Shown: positions 17,081 through 26,572 of the stretch, piece by piece
How positions within the stretch are numbered: position 1 is the first letter of the stretch
How the letters are laid out: each line of letters begins with the position of its first letter
Notes under the pieces: model-generated
The model's database searches: none
What the model was told of the DNA's origin: nothing
What the model saw: only the letters and a program-made list of their open reading frames with translations
Translations under genes and position numbers: made by a program
NCBI GenBank assembly: GCA_032251335.1
Contig: JAVVDW010000005.1
Location: 62,001 to 126,000 of the forward strand
DNA length: 64,000 bases
Source: UM-FILTER-40-17 sp032251335
Lineage (GTDB): Bacteria; Bacteroidota; Bacteroidia; Flavobacteriales; Flavobacteriaceae
Direction: 5' to 3'

Positions 17081-17536
17081 CTAATGCCTTCCTCTGCCAC
17101 CTTTGTTTCGATTTCTTCTTTCTGAAAAACGATGCTTTCGGTTTTCTTGCATTTCCTTCCATTGAGCAAACTGCGCATCTGTTAGTATTTCTTTAATGTC
17201 ATTTTGAAATGCCAAGCGTGCATCTAAATTTTTGTTTTGCATGGCAAAGCGTTCATCCGCAGTCAAAACCGGCTTTGTATCTGTGGCTTCTCGCTTTTTC
17301 TTCATCGCTTCCCGTTGGGCTTTTTGTTGTTCAATTCGCAGCACCAAAACCTTTTGCAATTGATTTTGTTGAGCCGGAGTTAATTCTAATTTTAATGCCA
17401 AACGCTTGGTTTCTAGGGTAGCTCTTTGCTCTGCCGTGAGTTGCGTTTGCGGGCTGCGCACAGCCATTTGTTTTCCTTGTTGCGCCATTAGGATAGGTGT
17501 GACCATCAAGCTGAGGACTAAAACGATTTTTTTCAT
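17081..17536 (-). CDS. Spy/CpxP-like periplasmic protein
   Basis: A 151-residue exported protein with a signal peptide (MKKIVLVLSLMVTPILMAQ). The mature part is all-helical and charged, with LTAEQR (about 34-39), LTPAQQ (about 52-57), LTADER and LTDAQF repeats. The LTxxQ motif is the mark of Spy/CpxP-type chaperones, which bind unfolded envelope proteins or metals. The C-terminus is a basic Arg/Gly/His tail. The function is assigned by motif only. It is a single gene convergent with the Tyr-rich protein gene. Confidence 0.75.
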   Translation of the reverse strand: MKKIVLVLSLMVTPILMAQQGKQMAVRSPQTQLTAEQRATLETKRLALKLELTPAQQNQLQKVLVLRIEQQKAQREAMKKKREATDTKPVLTADERFAMQNKNLDARLAFQNDIKEILTDAQFAQWKEMQENRKHRFSERRNRNKGGRGRH

Positions 17537-17618
17537 GATAATATTTTTTTAAGTTTGTTATTTGGACAATCAAAAAAGGAAAAGGTTTAACCAAGTCTGT
17601 ATTTTTGCTTGGCATGCT

Positions 17619-17626
17619 TACATTTG
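17619..17626 (+). promoter_or_regulatory. -7 box of recG
   Basis: TACATTTG fits TAnnTTTG, 30 bases before ATG 17657. A second, overlapping candidate TATTTTTG lies at 17600-17607. No clear -33 element is seen. Confidence 0.35.
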
Positions 17627-17656
17627 TATATCACATTTTAATATCTCTAAGCTATT

Positions 17657-19762
17657 ATGAGTATTTCTCTGCTCCACACTTCTGTTGAATTCCTCAAAGG
17701 AATCGGACGCAACCGGGCAGAGCTTCTCCACAAAGAATTGGGCATTCAAACCTGCGCCGATTTGATTCATTTTTTTCCTTACAGATATATCGACAAATCT
17801 AGATACTTCAAAATTAATGAACTTATTCCCGCCGGAGCCGAAGTGCAAATCATAGGGCGCATCGTTCATCTTAAAACTGTTGAACAAAAAAGAGGCAGCC
17901 GCTTAGTCGCCACTTTTCAGGATGAAACCGGCCAAATAGAACTGGTGTGGTTTCGCGCAGCCAAATGGTTTCGAGAAAATTTAAAAATAAACGAACCTTA
18001 TGTGATTTTTGGCAAAGTGACCTTGTTCAACAAAACGTTCAGCATGCCACATCCCGAAATGGAACTGCTCAAAGAACACGAAGCATCTTTTCGACCGGGT
18101 TTACAGGCAGTGTACACAGCATCCGAAAAACTGCATCGCGTGGGTATCAACAACAGGGTATTCTCAGCCGCCGTGTCGCAAGTTTTTAAGCAAACCGGAC
18201 TTCAGTTTGAAGAAACACTGTCAGAAAAATTAATGGAAAAATACAGTCTGATTTCAAAAAACCAAGCCCTTTTTAATCTTCACTTTCCCGAAAATCAAGC
18301 CATGTTGGCCAAGGCACAATTTCGGTTTAAGTTTGAAGAACTCTTCTATATCCAACTGCAACTCGTCTCCAAAAATTTGCTGCGCAAACAAAAACTAAAG
18401 GGTTTTCGGTTCGAAAAAATTGGGCCGCTTTTCCATAATTTTTACGAGAATCACTTGCCTTTTGACCTTACAAATGCCCAGAAAAAAGTACTTAAAGAGA
18501 TCCGGAACGATCTGGGGAGTTCGGCACAAATGAATAGGCTTTTGCAAGGCGATGTAGGCTCCGGCAAAACCATTGTCGCCTTCCTTACCATGTTGATGGC
18601 CATTGACAATGGCTATCAAGCCAGTTTGATGGCGCCCACAGAAATTTTAGCCACCCAACACTTTGAAACCATTTCTGTACTGGCCAATTTTCTAAATTTA
18701 AAAGTAGCCCTACTGACGGGCTCTACAAAAAAAAGCCAACGAAAAATTCTATTAGAAGCCTTGGGCAACGGGGAAATTCATATCCTGATTGGCACACATG
18801 CTTTGCTGGAAGATCCGGTACAATTTCAAAATCTGAGTTTGGCTATTATAGACGAACAACATCGGTTTGGCGTGGCGCAACGCGCCAAACTTTGGTATAA
18901 AAACGAGTTACCGCCACACGTGTTGGTCATGACGGCAACACCCATTCCGCGCACTTTAGCCATGAGTCTTTACGGCGATTTGGATATCTCTGTCATTGAT
19001 GAATTACCACCCGGCAGAAAACCTATCAAAACATTACATTACTTTGACAGCAAACGTCTTGCATTGCTAAAATTCATGAAAGACGAAATTAAAAAGGGCC
19101 GGCAAATTTATGTGGTTTTTCCTTTGATTAGCGAATCAGAAGCTCTCGATTACAAAAACTTAGAAGAAGGTTACGGAAGTTTACTCCGCGAATTCCCGCT
19201 TCCTGATTTTCAGGTAAGTATGGTGCACGGCAAAATGAAACCCGAAGACAAGCAATACGAGATGGACCGATTTGTAAAAGGTGTTACCAATATTCTTGTG
19301 GCAACAACAGTCATAGAAGTAGGCGTCAATGTGCCCAATGCCAGTGTAATGGTCATAGAAAGTGCCGAACGTTTCGGTCTCTCACAACTCCACCAATTGC
19401 GCGGCCGTGTGGGGCGTGGCGCAGAGCAAAGTTATTGTATACTCATGTCCGGACACAAGTTGGGTACAGAAGCCAAAACGCGACTCGAAACCATGGTGGC
19501 CACAAACGATGGCTTTGAAATTGCAGAAGTCGATTTGAAACTGAGAGGCCCCGGCGACTTGATGGGCAAACAGCAAAGTGGCATGCTAAACTTGAAACTC
19601 GCCGATTTGGCAAAAGACCAGAAAATACTGATGGCTGCACGGCATGAAGCTTTCTTGTTGTTGGAATCAGACCCCGGTTTAAACCAAAAGGAAAACCTTC
19701 CCATAAGGAAGGCTTATTCATATTTTACAAGAGAAAAAGGGATTTGGAGCTACATCAGCTGA
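17657..19762 (+). CDS. recG: RecG ATP-dependent DNA helicase
   Basis: A 701-residue helicase that reverses stalled replication forks and branch-migrates Holliday junctions. The N-terminal wedge/OB-fold covers about 1-260, with a GIGRNRAELL helix-hairpin motif at 15-24. Superfamily 2 helicase motifs follow: Walker A GDVGSGKT (298-305), DEQH motif II with HRFGV, TATPIPRT motif III, and QLRGRVGRG motif VI. Length is normal. It ends 5 bases before the convergent clpC stop. Confidence 0.97.
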   Translation: MSISLLHTSVEFLKGIGRNRAELLHKELGIQTCADLIHFFPYRYIDKSRYFKINELIPAGAEVQIIGRIVHLKTVEQKRGSRLVATFQDETGQIELVWFRAAKWFRENLKINEPYVIFGKVTLFNKTFSMPHPEMELLKEHEASFRPGLQAVYTASEKLHRVGINNRVFSAAVSQVFKQTGLQFEETLSEKLMEKYSLISKNQALFNLHFPENQAMLAKAQFRFKFEELFYIQLQLVSKNLLRKQKLKGFRFEKIGPLFHNFYENHLPFDLTNAQKKVLKEIRNDLGSSAQMNRLLQGDVGSGKTIVAFLTMLMAIDNGYQASLMAPTEILATQHFETISVLANFLNLKVALLTGSTKKSQRKILLEALGNGEIHILIGTHALLEDPVQFQNLSLAIIDEQHRFGVAQRAKLWYKNELPPHVLVMTATPIPRTLAMSLYGDLDISVIDELPPGRKPIKTLHYFDSKRLALLKFMKDEIKKGRQIYVVFPLISESEALDYKNLEEGYGSLLREFPLPDFQVSMVHGKMKPEDKQYEMDRFVKGVTNILVATTVIEVGVNVPNASVMVIESAERFGLSQLHQLRGRVGRGAEQSYCILMSGHKLGTEAKTRLETMVATNDGFEIAEVDLKLRGPGDLMGKQQSGMLNLKLADLAKDQKILMAARHEAFLLLESDPGLNQKENLPIRKAYSYFTREKGIWSYIS

Positions 19763-19767
19763 GCAAA

Positions 19768-22329
19768 TTACTCCTGCTTTCCATCCTCTGTTGCTTTCTC
19801 TTTTTCTACCAAAACGGTAAGCAGTTCATCTCCTTCGTTATAACTCAACCGGAGCGTGTCGCCTTCTGTTAATTTAGCGCCAATGATTTGCTCGGCTAAC
19901 GCATCTTCTATGTATTTTTGTATAGCTCTGTGAAGCGGTCTGGCGCCGTAATCTGCATCAAAACCTTTTTGAGCAATAAAGCTTTTGGCTTCGGGAGAGA
20001 GAATCACCTTGTATCCGATGTCTTCTATGCGGTTGTAAAGCTTTTCAAGCTCGATATCGATGATTTTGTCAATGTGTTCTTTTTGAAGATTTTTAAACAC
20101 AATCACATCGTCTATACGGTTGAGAAATTCCGGAGCAAAGGCTTTTTTCAGTGCATTTTCAATAACGCTTTTGGTGTTTTCATCGGATTGAGACAGCTTG
20201 GCCGATGTGCCAAAACCCACACCTTGCCCGAAATCTTTTAATTTTCGAGTACCTATATTGGACGTCATGATGATGATGGAGTTTTTAAAATCGATGCGTC
20301 TTCCCAAACTGTCGGTAAGATAACCGTCATCTAAGACCTGCAACAACATATTAAACACATCCGGGTGCGCTTTTTCAATTTCATCCAAAAGCACTACAGA
20401 ATACGGTTTGCGACGTACTTTTTCGGTCAATTGCCCGCCTTCTTCATAACCCACATAGCCCGGAGGCGCACCAACAAGTCTGGAGATGGCAAATTTCTCC
20501 ATATATTCGCTCATATCAATACGAATCAGGGCTTCCTCAGAGTCAAAAAGCTGCTTGGCCAACTCTTTGGCCAATTGGGTTTTACCCACACCTGTATTCC
20601 CGAGGAATATAAACGATCCTATGGGTTTATTAGGATCTTTGAGCCCGGCTCGGTTGCGCTGTATGGCTTTGACCACTTTAGATACTGCCTCATCCTGACC
20701 AATCACCCGCCCCGACAAACGCTGAGGCAGTTCGGAAAGTTTGGTCATTTCGGTTTGTGCAATACGGTTGACGGGCACACCGGTCATCATAGAAACCACT
20801 TCGGCTACATTTTCCTCGGTGACTGTTTCCCGGTGAAGCTTGGTTTCTTCTTCCCAACGCAATTGCGCCTCCATCAAATCTTTTTCGATGCGTTTTTCAT
20901 CATCGCGAAGCTTCGCGGCTTCCTCATATTTTTGCTTTTTGACTACACTGTTCTTCAACTCGCGAATTTCTTCAAGTTGTTTTTCGAGAGCCAAAACTTG
21001 TTTGGGTACGTTAATATTGGTAATGTGAACCCGAGATCCGGCCTCATCTAAAGCGTCTATGGCTTTGTCGGGCAAAAAACGGTCGCTCATGTACCGATTT
21101 GTCAACTTTACACAAGCTACTATGGCAGCATCAGTGTAATTTACGTTGTGGTGTTCTTCGTATTTGTCTTTAATGTTATTGAGGATTTCAATGGTTTCCG
21201 TTTCGGTAGTCGGCTCAACCATTACTTTTTGGAAGCGTCGTTCCAAAGCGCCGTCCTTCTCTATGTATTGTCTGTATTCATCCAAAGTGGTGGCACCGAT
21301 ACATTGAATTTCGCCGCGCGCCAATGCGGGTTTAAACATATTGGAAGCATCGAGCGAACCGGTTGCGCCACCGGCACCTACTATGGTGTGAATTTCGTCT
21401 ATAAACAGGATAATGTCATCGTTTTTTTCCAACTCATTCATAACGGCTTTCATGCGTTCTTCAAACTGTCCGCGATATTTGGTACCGGCCACAAGGCTTG
21501 CCAAATCGAGTGTGACCACTCTTTTGTTGAAAAGCACACGCGAAACTTTGTGTTTGATAATTCGCAAAGCGAGTCCTTCGGCTATGGCAGATTTACCAAC
21601 ACCAGGTTCTCCAATAAGGAGCGGATTGTTCTTTTTGCGCCGGCTTAAGATTTGAGAAACCCTTTCTATTTCTTTGTCTCTGCCCACTACGGGGTCTAAT
21701 TTGCCCTCTTCCGCCATTTCAGTTAAATCTCGGCCAAAATTGTCTAAAACCGGTGTTTTAGATTTTTTCACTGTTTTGGGCGGATTGGTTTGCCCGAAGG
21801 GATTGTCACGAGAAGGATCTTCTTGTCCGGGATCATCCGAATAGGACTGTGCCCGTGGCGAATCGATAAAGTCGTCAGCATCACCCATGATGAGGTATTT
21901 GAACTGGTCTTTGACGCCGTCGTAGTCTATGCTCAATTTGTTGAGGAGCTTGGTTGTGGGATCATTTTCGTTTCTCAGTATGCAAAGTAGCAGGTGCGCG
22001 GTGTTGATAGACGAACTCTGGAAAAGTTTGGCTTCTAAAAAAGTAGTTTTTAACGCACGCTCGGCCTGACGCGTCAAGTGCAAACTTTTCTTTTGATTGG
22101 GGAACTGAGATACTACCGGATTGGCCGGACTCAGTATTTCAACCTTTCTGCGCAAGTGGTTCAAATCTACATCCATTGCCTGTAGAATGTTGATGGCCTT
22201 GCCATTGCCATCGCGCAAGAGTCCCAATATTAAATGTTCCGTTCCGATAAAATCGTGCCCCAAACGCAATGCCTCTTCCTTGCTGAAAGCGATTACGTCT
22301 TTGACCCGGGGTGAAAAATTGTCATCCAT
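19768..22329 (-). CDS. clpC: ClpC-type AAA+ unfoldase (HSP100)
   Basis: An 853-residue ATPase that unfolds substrates for the ClpP protease or refolds them. It has Clp-N repeats (1-145), first AAA+ module with Walker A GEPGVGKSA (240-248) and DEIHT Walker B, a short middle region with a UVR-like stretch (KYEEAAKLRDDE), and second AAA+ module with GNTGVGKT and LLDEIEKAHPDVF. The UVR-containing short middle domain and absence of a long coiled coil separate it from ClpB. Single gene, convergent with recG and divergent from gyrA across a 255-base intergenic region. Confidence 0.95.
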   Translation of the reverse strand: MDDNFSPRVKDVIAFSKEEALRLGHDFIGTEHLILGLLRDGNGKAINILQAMDVDLNHLRRKVEILSPANPVVSQFPNQKKSLHLTRQAERALKTTFLEAKLFQSSSINTAHLLLCILRNENDPTTKLLNKLSIDYDGVKDQFKYLIMGDADDFIDSPRAQSYSDDPGQEDPSRDNPFGQTNPPKTVKKSKTPVLDNFGRDLTEMAEEGKLDPVVGRDKEIERVSQILSRRKKNNPLLIGEPGVGKSAIAEGLALRIIKHKVSRVLFNKRVVTLDLASLVAGTKYRGQFEERMKAVMNELEKNDDIILFIDEIHTIVGAGGATGSLDASNMFKPALARGEIQCIGATTLDEYRQYIEKDGALERRFQKVMVEPTTETETIEILNNIKDKYEEHHNVNYTDAAIVACVKLTNRYMSDRFLPDKAIDALDEAGSRVHITNINVPKQVLALEKQLEEIRELKNSVVKKQKYEEAAKLRDDEKRIEKDLMEAQLRWEEETKLHRETVTEENVAEVVSMMTGVPVNRIAQTEMTKLSELPQRLSGRVIGQDEAVSKVVKAIQRNRAGLKDPNKPIGSFIFLGNTGVGKTQLAKELAKQLFDSEEALIRIDMSEYMEKFAISRLVGAPPGYVGYEEGGQLTEKVRRKPYSVVLLDEIEKAHPDVFNMLLQVLDDGYLTDSLGRRIDFKNSIIIMTSNIGTRKLKDFGQGVGFGTSAKLSQSDENTKSVIENALKKAFAPEFLNRIDDVIVFKNLQKEHIDKIIDIELEKLYNRIEDIGYKVILSPEAKSFIAQKGFDADYGARPLHRAIQKYIEDALAEQIIGAKLTEGDTLRLSYNEGDELLTVLVEKEKATEDGKQE

Positions 22330-22584
22330 GTTTCTAAATATTTTTCATAGCTAGCATACAAGATACGAAGATACTACAATTCTCAAAATATAACTAGCTT
22401 GTGTTGGCTAATAGACGAAATTATCACAAAACTTTAAAATAAATAAATGTTAATTTATCAACTGAATTTTATCAATAAATTGTTAATAAAAACACACACT
22501 TTTAGCTATGAAGTCTCATAGTAAAAAGTATAAAATGGCTATATTAGCAAACTTTAATTTTTTCTATAAAAATAATTGAAATTT

Positions 22585-25098
22585 ATGGCAGAAGGAGAAA
22601 AATTGATTCCTATCAATATTGAAAATGAGATGAAATCCGCCTACATTGATTATTCAATGTCTGTAATTGTTTCCAGGGCACTTCCCGATGTTCGAGACGG
22701 CTTAAAGCCTGTTCACAGAAGGGTTTTGTTCGGCATGTACGAATTGGGCGTTTTGTCCAACAGGGCTTATAAAAAATCGGCCCGTATAGTGGGTGAAGTT
22801 TTAGGGAAATACCACCCGCACGGCGACACCTCAGTTTACGATGCCATGGTTCGTATGGCTCAAGAATGGAGTTTGCGGTATTTGCTGGTAGATGGTCAGG
22901 GTAACTTTGGTTCCGTAGATGGAGATAACCCGGCAGCCATGCGATATACCGAGGCGCGCATGCAAAAAATGTCTGAAGATTTATTAGCGGATATTGACAA
23001 AGAGACCGTTGATTACAAACTCAATTTTGACGACACTCTACAAGAGCCAACTGTATTACCAACCAAAGTTCCCAATTTGTTGATCAATGGTGCTTCCGGT
23101 ATTGCTGTGGGCATGGCGACCAATATGCCGCCGCACAACCTGTCAGAAGTAGTTGACGGCATTCATGCGTATATAGACAACAACGACATCGAAATTGACG
23201 AACTCATCCAACACGTCAAAGCACCGGACTTTCCTACCGGAGGAACTATCTATGGCTATGAAGGCGTCCGGGAAGCATTTAAAACCGGAAGGGGCCGTGT
23301 GGTTATCCGCGCCAAGTCGCACACAGAGGAAATAAACGGTCGCGAATGCATCGTTGTGACAGAAATTCCTTATCAGGTGAACAAGGCGGAGATGATTAAA
23401 AAAACTGCCGATCTTGTCAACGAAAAGAAAATAGAAGGCATTGCCAACATCAGAGATGAGTCGGACAGAAAAGGGATGCGTATCGTATATGTATTAAAAC
23501 GAGACGCCATCCCCAACATCGTGTTGAATACCTTGTATAAATACACTTCGCTTCAATCTTCATTTAGCGTCAATAACATTGCGTTGGTCAACGGCAGGCC
23601 ACAGATGCTCAATCTGAAAGATTTGATACACCATTTTGTGGATCACAGACACGAGGTGGTGGTCAGGCGTTCAGAATTTGAGTTGCGTAAAGCAGAGGAA
23701 AGAGCACACATCTTAGAAGGACTTATCATAGCCAGCGACAATATAGATGAGGTTATTGCTTTGATTCGATCTTCGGCCAACACAGACGAGGCCAAACAAA
23801 AGCTGATTGACCGTTTTGAATTGTCTGATTTGCAAGCGCGTGCGATTGTTGAAATGCGATTGCGTCAACTCACAGGCCTGGAGCAAGACAAACTCAGGGC
23901 CGAGTACGAAGACATCATGAAAAAAATCGAAGATTTAAAAGACATTTTAGCCAATAAGGAACGGCGAATGGACATCATCAAGCAAGAACTTGATGAGGTC
24001 AAAGAAAAATACGGTGATGCACGTCGTTCTCAAATTGAATTTTCCGGCGGCGACATGAGCATGGAAGACCTGATTCCTGATGAGCAAGTGGTCATTACCA
24101 TATCACATGCCGGCTATATCAAACGCACTTCGCTCAGCGAATATAAAATTCAGAACCGCGGCGGGGTGGGTCAGAAAGGTTCGGCCACGCGAACCGAAGA
24201 CTTTTTAGAGCATTTGTTTGTAGGCACAAACCACCAATACATGCTCTTTTTTACGCAAAAAGGAAAGTGTTTCTGGATGCGTGTTTTCGAAATTCCCGAA
24301 GGCTCGAAAACTTCTAAAGGTCGTGCCATTCAAAACCTCATCAATATCGAACAAGACGATAAGGTAAAAGCCTTTATTTGTACCGGCGATTTGAAAGATA
24401 CAGACTACATCAACCACCATTATGTAGTGATGGCCACTAAAAAAGGAATTGTCAAAAAAACCACGCTTGAACAGTATTCCAGACCACGACAAAACGGTAT
24501 CAATGCCATAACCGTGCGAGAAGACGACGAGTTGATGGAAGCCCTGCTTACCACAGGTAAAAGTCAAATTATGCTAGCCGTCAAATCCGGAAAAGTAGTC
24601 CGGTTCGAAGAGGAAAAAACCCGCCCTATGGGCAGAAATGCCTCCGGAGTTCGTGGCATCAGACTTGCAAACGAAACTGATGAAGTCATCGGCATGATTG
24701 CTATTAATAACGGCCAGGAAGAAACGGTTTTGGTGGTTTCTGAAAATGGCTATGGAAAACGCTCACACCTAGATGATTCGGATGGTGAAGCAGTTTACCG
24801 CATCACAAACAGGGGTGGCAAGGGCGTGAAAACCATTAATATCACCGAAAAAACCGGTGCATTGGTTGCCATGAAAAGCGTCACAGACACCGACGACTTG
24901 ATGATTATCAAAAAATCGGGTGTTGCTATTCGTATGAATGTAAGTGACTTACGCATAATGGGACGCGCTACGCAAGGCGTCAGACTCATCAATATCAAAG
25001 ACGACGATTCCATTGCGGCCGTTGCCAAGGTTGTTAGAGAAGACGAATCAGACACCGAAGCTGAAACCCCTGATACAAACGATAATTCTGAATCGTAA
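22585..25098 (+). CDS. gyrA: DNA gyrase subunit A
   Basis: An 837-residue type IIA topoisomerase subunit that cuts and rejoins DNA to introduce negative supercoils with GyrB. The catalytic Tyr is Y121 in AMRYTEARM. The quinolone region reads HPHGDTSVYDAMVR (77-90), with Thr at the Escherichia coli Ser83 position and Asp at the Asp87 position. The C-terminal beta-pinwheel carries a GyrA-box-like motif QNRGGVGQKG. The start is ATG 22585, three codons after a TTG at 22576 in the same frame. The C-terminus is acidic. Confidence 0.97.
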   Translation: MAEGEKLIPINIENEMKSAYIDYSMSVIVSRALPDVRDGLKPVHRRVLFGMYELGVLSNRAYKKSARIVGEVLGKYHPHGDTSVYDAMVRMAQEWSLRYLLVDGQGNFGSVDGDNPAAMRYTEARMQKMSEDLLADIDKETVDYKLNFDDTLQEPTVLPTKVPNLLINGASGIAVGMATNMPPHNLSEVVDGIHAYIDNNDIEIDELIQHVKAPDFPTGGTIYGYEGVREAFKTGRGRVVIRAKSHTEEINGRECIVVTEIPYQVNKAEMIKKTADLVNEKKIEGIANIRDESDRKGMRIVYVLKRDAIPNIVLNTLYKYTSLQSSFSVNNIALVNGRPQMLNLKDLIHHFVDHRHEVVVRRSEFELRKAEERAHILEGLIIASDNIDEVIALIRSSANTDEAKQKLIDRFELSDLQARAIVEMRLRQLTGLEQDKLRAEYEDIMKKIEDLKDILANKERRMDIIKQELDEVKEKYGDARRSQIEFSGGDMSMEDLIPDEQVVITISHAGYIKRTSLSEYKIQNRGGVGQKGSATRTEDFLEHLFVGTNHQYMLFFTQKGKCFWMRVFEIPEGSKTSKGRAIQNLINIEQDDKVKAFICTGDLKDTDYINHHYVVMATKKGIVKKTTLEQYSRPRQNGINAITVREDDELMEALLTTGKSQIMLAVKSGKVVRFEEEKTRPMGRNASGVRGIRLANETDEVIGMIAINNGQEETVLVVSENGYGKRSHLDDSDGEAVYRITNRGGKGVKTINITEKTGALVAMKSVTDTDDLMIIKKSGVAIRMNVSDLRIMGRATQGVRLINIKDDDSIAAVAKVVREDESDTEAETPDTNDNSES

Positions 25099-25166
25099 AC
25101 TAGTTTTTTAAATGTCATTTTTTTTATATTTTTACAGCCTTATACAACTATTATAAACCTTTAATA

Positions 25167-26438
25167 ATGAAAAAACATGTATTGGCAATTGCGCTAGCTT
25201 GTACTGCTATTACTTTTGCACAAAAAAATGAGCTCAAAGACGCGGAAAAAGCCATCAAAAGCGGTGATTTTGCAACTGCAAAAACTGCTTTAAACGCCGC
25301 ACAACCACTCATAGACGGCGCCAAAGACTCAGAAAAAGAAACTTACTACTATCTAAAAGCGATGGCAGCTTACGGGAGTGGAAATCCGCAAGGAGCAGCG
25401 GTTAAAGAAACTACCGAAGCATTTACGGCTTATCTGAATTTTAGCGAGACTTCAGGCAGAGACAAGTACAAAGCCGAAATCACCAAATTGAAAGAAGACT
25501 TGAGAAACAAACTCATCAACAACGCCAGTGAAGCATTTAACGCAGGTAATTTTGACGTGGCTTCCTCAGGCTTCAACCAACTCTATCAATTAAGCCCAAC
25601 AGATACCGTCTTTTTGTTTTACAGTGCTGCATCGGCACTCAACGGCAAAGACTACGACAAAGCTCTGGAAGGTTATGCGGACTTGATGAAAATGAACTAC
25701 ACCGGAATTCAAGATGAATTTGTGGCTACCGTAGTTGAAACAGGAGAAGAGAAAGTGTATCCGAACAAAGCCAATAGAGACTTTGAAGTCAAAGCAAAAT
25801 TGGCCGAAAATCCGATAGATCGCAAAACCAGCAGCCAACGACCACAAATCGTGAGCAATGTGGCGCTTTTGTATTCTATGCAAAACAAACTCGACGAAGC
25901 CGTTGCTGCCATTCAAGAAGCCAGAAAATTAAATCCTGATGAAGTTGAATTGATCAAAACCGAGGCAAACCTTTACATTAAAAAAGAACAAAAAGACAAA
26001 GCTTTGGAAGTGATGAACCAGGCAATCGCCAAACAGCCCGAAAATTCTGAACTCTACTACGTAGCCGGATTGTTGCACAGAGATTTAGGCAACTTGGAAG
26101 AAGCCGAAAACAATTTGAAAAAATCGGTAGCCTTAGATCCTCAAAATGTGGACGCCATTGAAAGTATTGCAGACCTCTACATTAACAAAGGAAATGCCGT
26201 AAACGATGAAATGAACCAGTTAGGCAATACAAAAGCAGACAACGTTAAGTACGATGCACTGAAAGTAAAAAAATCTGAACTCTACGGAGTTGCCGTTTCA
26301 TGGCTGGAAAAATCAGTTGCCCTGAGACCCGATAACATCCAAACCTTAGAAGTACTCAGGAACTTGTACGGCTCGCTCGACAATATGGAAAAATTTAAAG
26401 AACTGAAAGATAAAATAGATCAACTGCAAAACAACTAA
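25167..26438 (+). CDS. Exported tetratricopeptide-repeat protein
   Basis: A 423-residue protein with a signal peptide (MKKHVLAIALACTAITFAQ). It contains several TPR units, clearest around residues 225-330 (e.g. the motif ELYYVAGLLHRDLGNLEEA). It probably is a periplasmic scaffold; no partner can be named. The gene follows gyrA by 68 bases in the same direction, a common pairing in flavobacteria as I recall it. A strong terminator closes the unit at 26462-26498. Confidence 0.8.
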   Translation: MKKHVLAIALACTAITFAQKNELKDAEKAIKSGDFATAKTALNAAQPLIDGAKDSEKETYYYLKAMAAYGSGNPQGAAVKETTEAFTAYLNFSETSGRDKYKAEITKLKEDLRNKLINNASEAFNAGNFDVASSGFNQLYQLSPTDTVFLFYSAASALNGKDYDKALEGYADLMKMNYTGIQDEFVATVVETGEEKVYPNKANRDFEVKAKLAENPIDRKTSSQRPQIVSNVALLYSMQNKLDEAVAAIQEARKLNPDEVELIKTEANLYIKKEQKDKALEVMNQAIAKQPENSELYYVAGLLHRDLGNLEEAENNLKKSVALDPQNVDAIESIADLYINKGNAVNDEMNQLGNTKADNVKYDALKVKKSELYGVAVSWLEKSVALRPDNIQTLEVLRNLYGSLDNMEKFKELKDKIDQLQNN

Positions 26439-26461
26439 AATAGTTTTTGTAAACAATCTTT

Positions 26462-26498
26462 AAAAAACCGTTTCTTTTCTTGGAAACGGTTTTTTTTT
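26462..26498 (+). terminator. Intrinsic terminator after gyrA/TPR unit
   Basis: A 13-base perfect stem (26462-26474 with 26483-26495; core AACCGTTTC/GAAACGGTT) and 8-base loop, followed by a T run to 26498. Confidence 0.9.
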
Positions 26499-26543
26499 AT
26501 AACAATACCCTGACCGCATTCCGATTAGTCTGAATGAAATTGC

Positions 26544-26551
26544 TAAATTTG
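26544..26551 (+). promoter_or_regulatory. -7 box of the second uvrA gene
   Basis: TAAATTTG is a full TAnnTTTG match, 21 bases before ATG 26573. It lies inside the longer frame from 26534 and therefore supports the later start. No TTG -33 is evident. Confidence 0.5.
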
Positions 26552-26572
26552 CAAATTCTCAAAAAAACTGCT

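Noticed and set aside
22576..22584. gyrA start at the upstream TTG
   Set aside because: ATG 22585 matches the normal GyrA beginning (MAEGEKLIPINIE) and is the stronger start codon.
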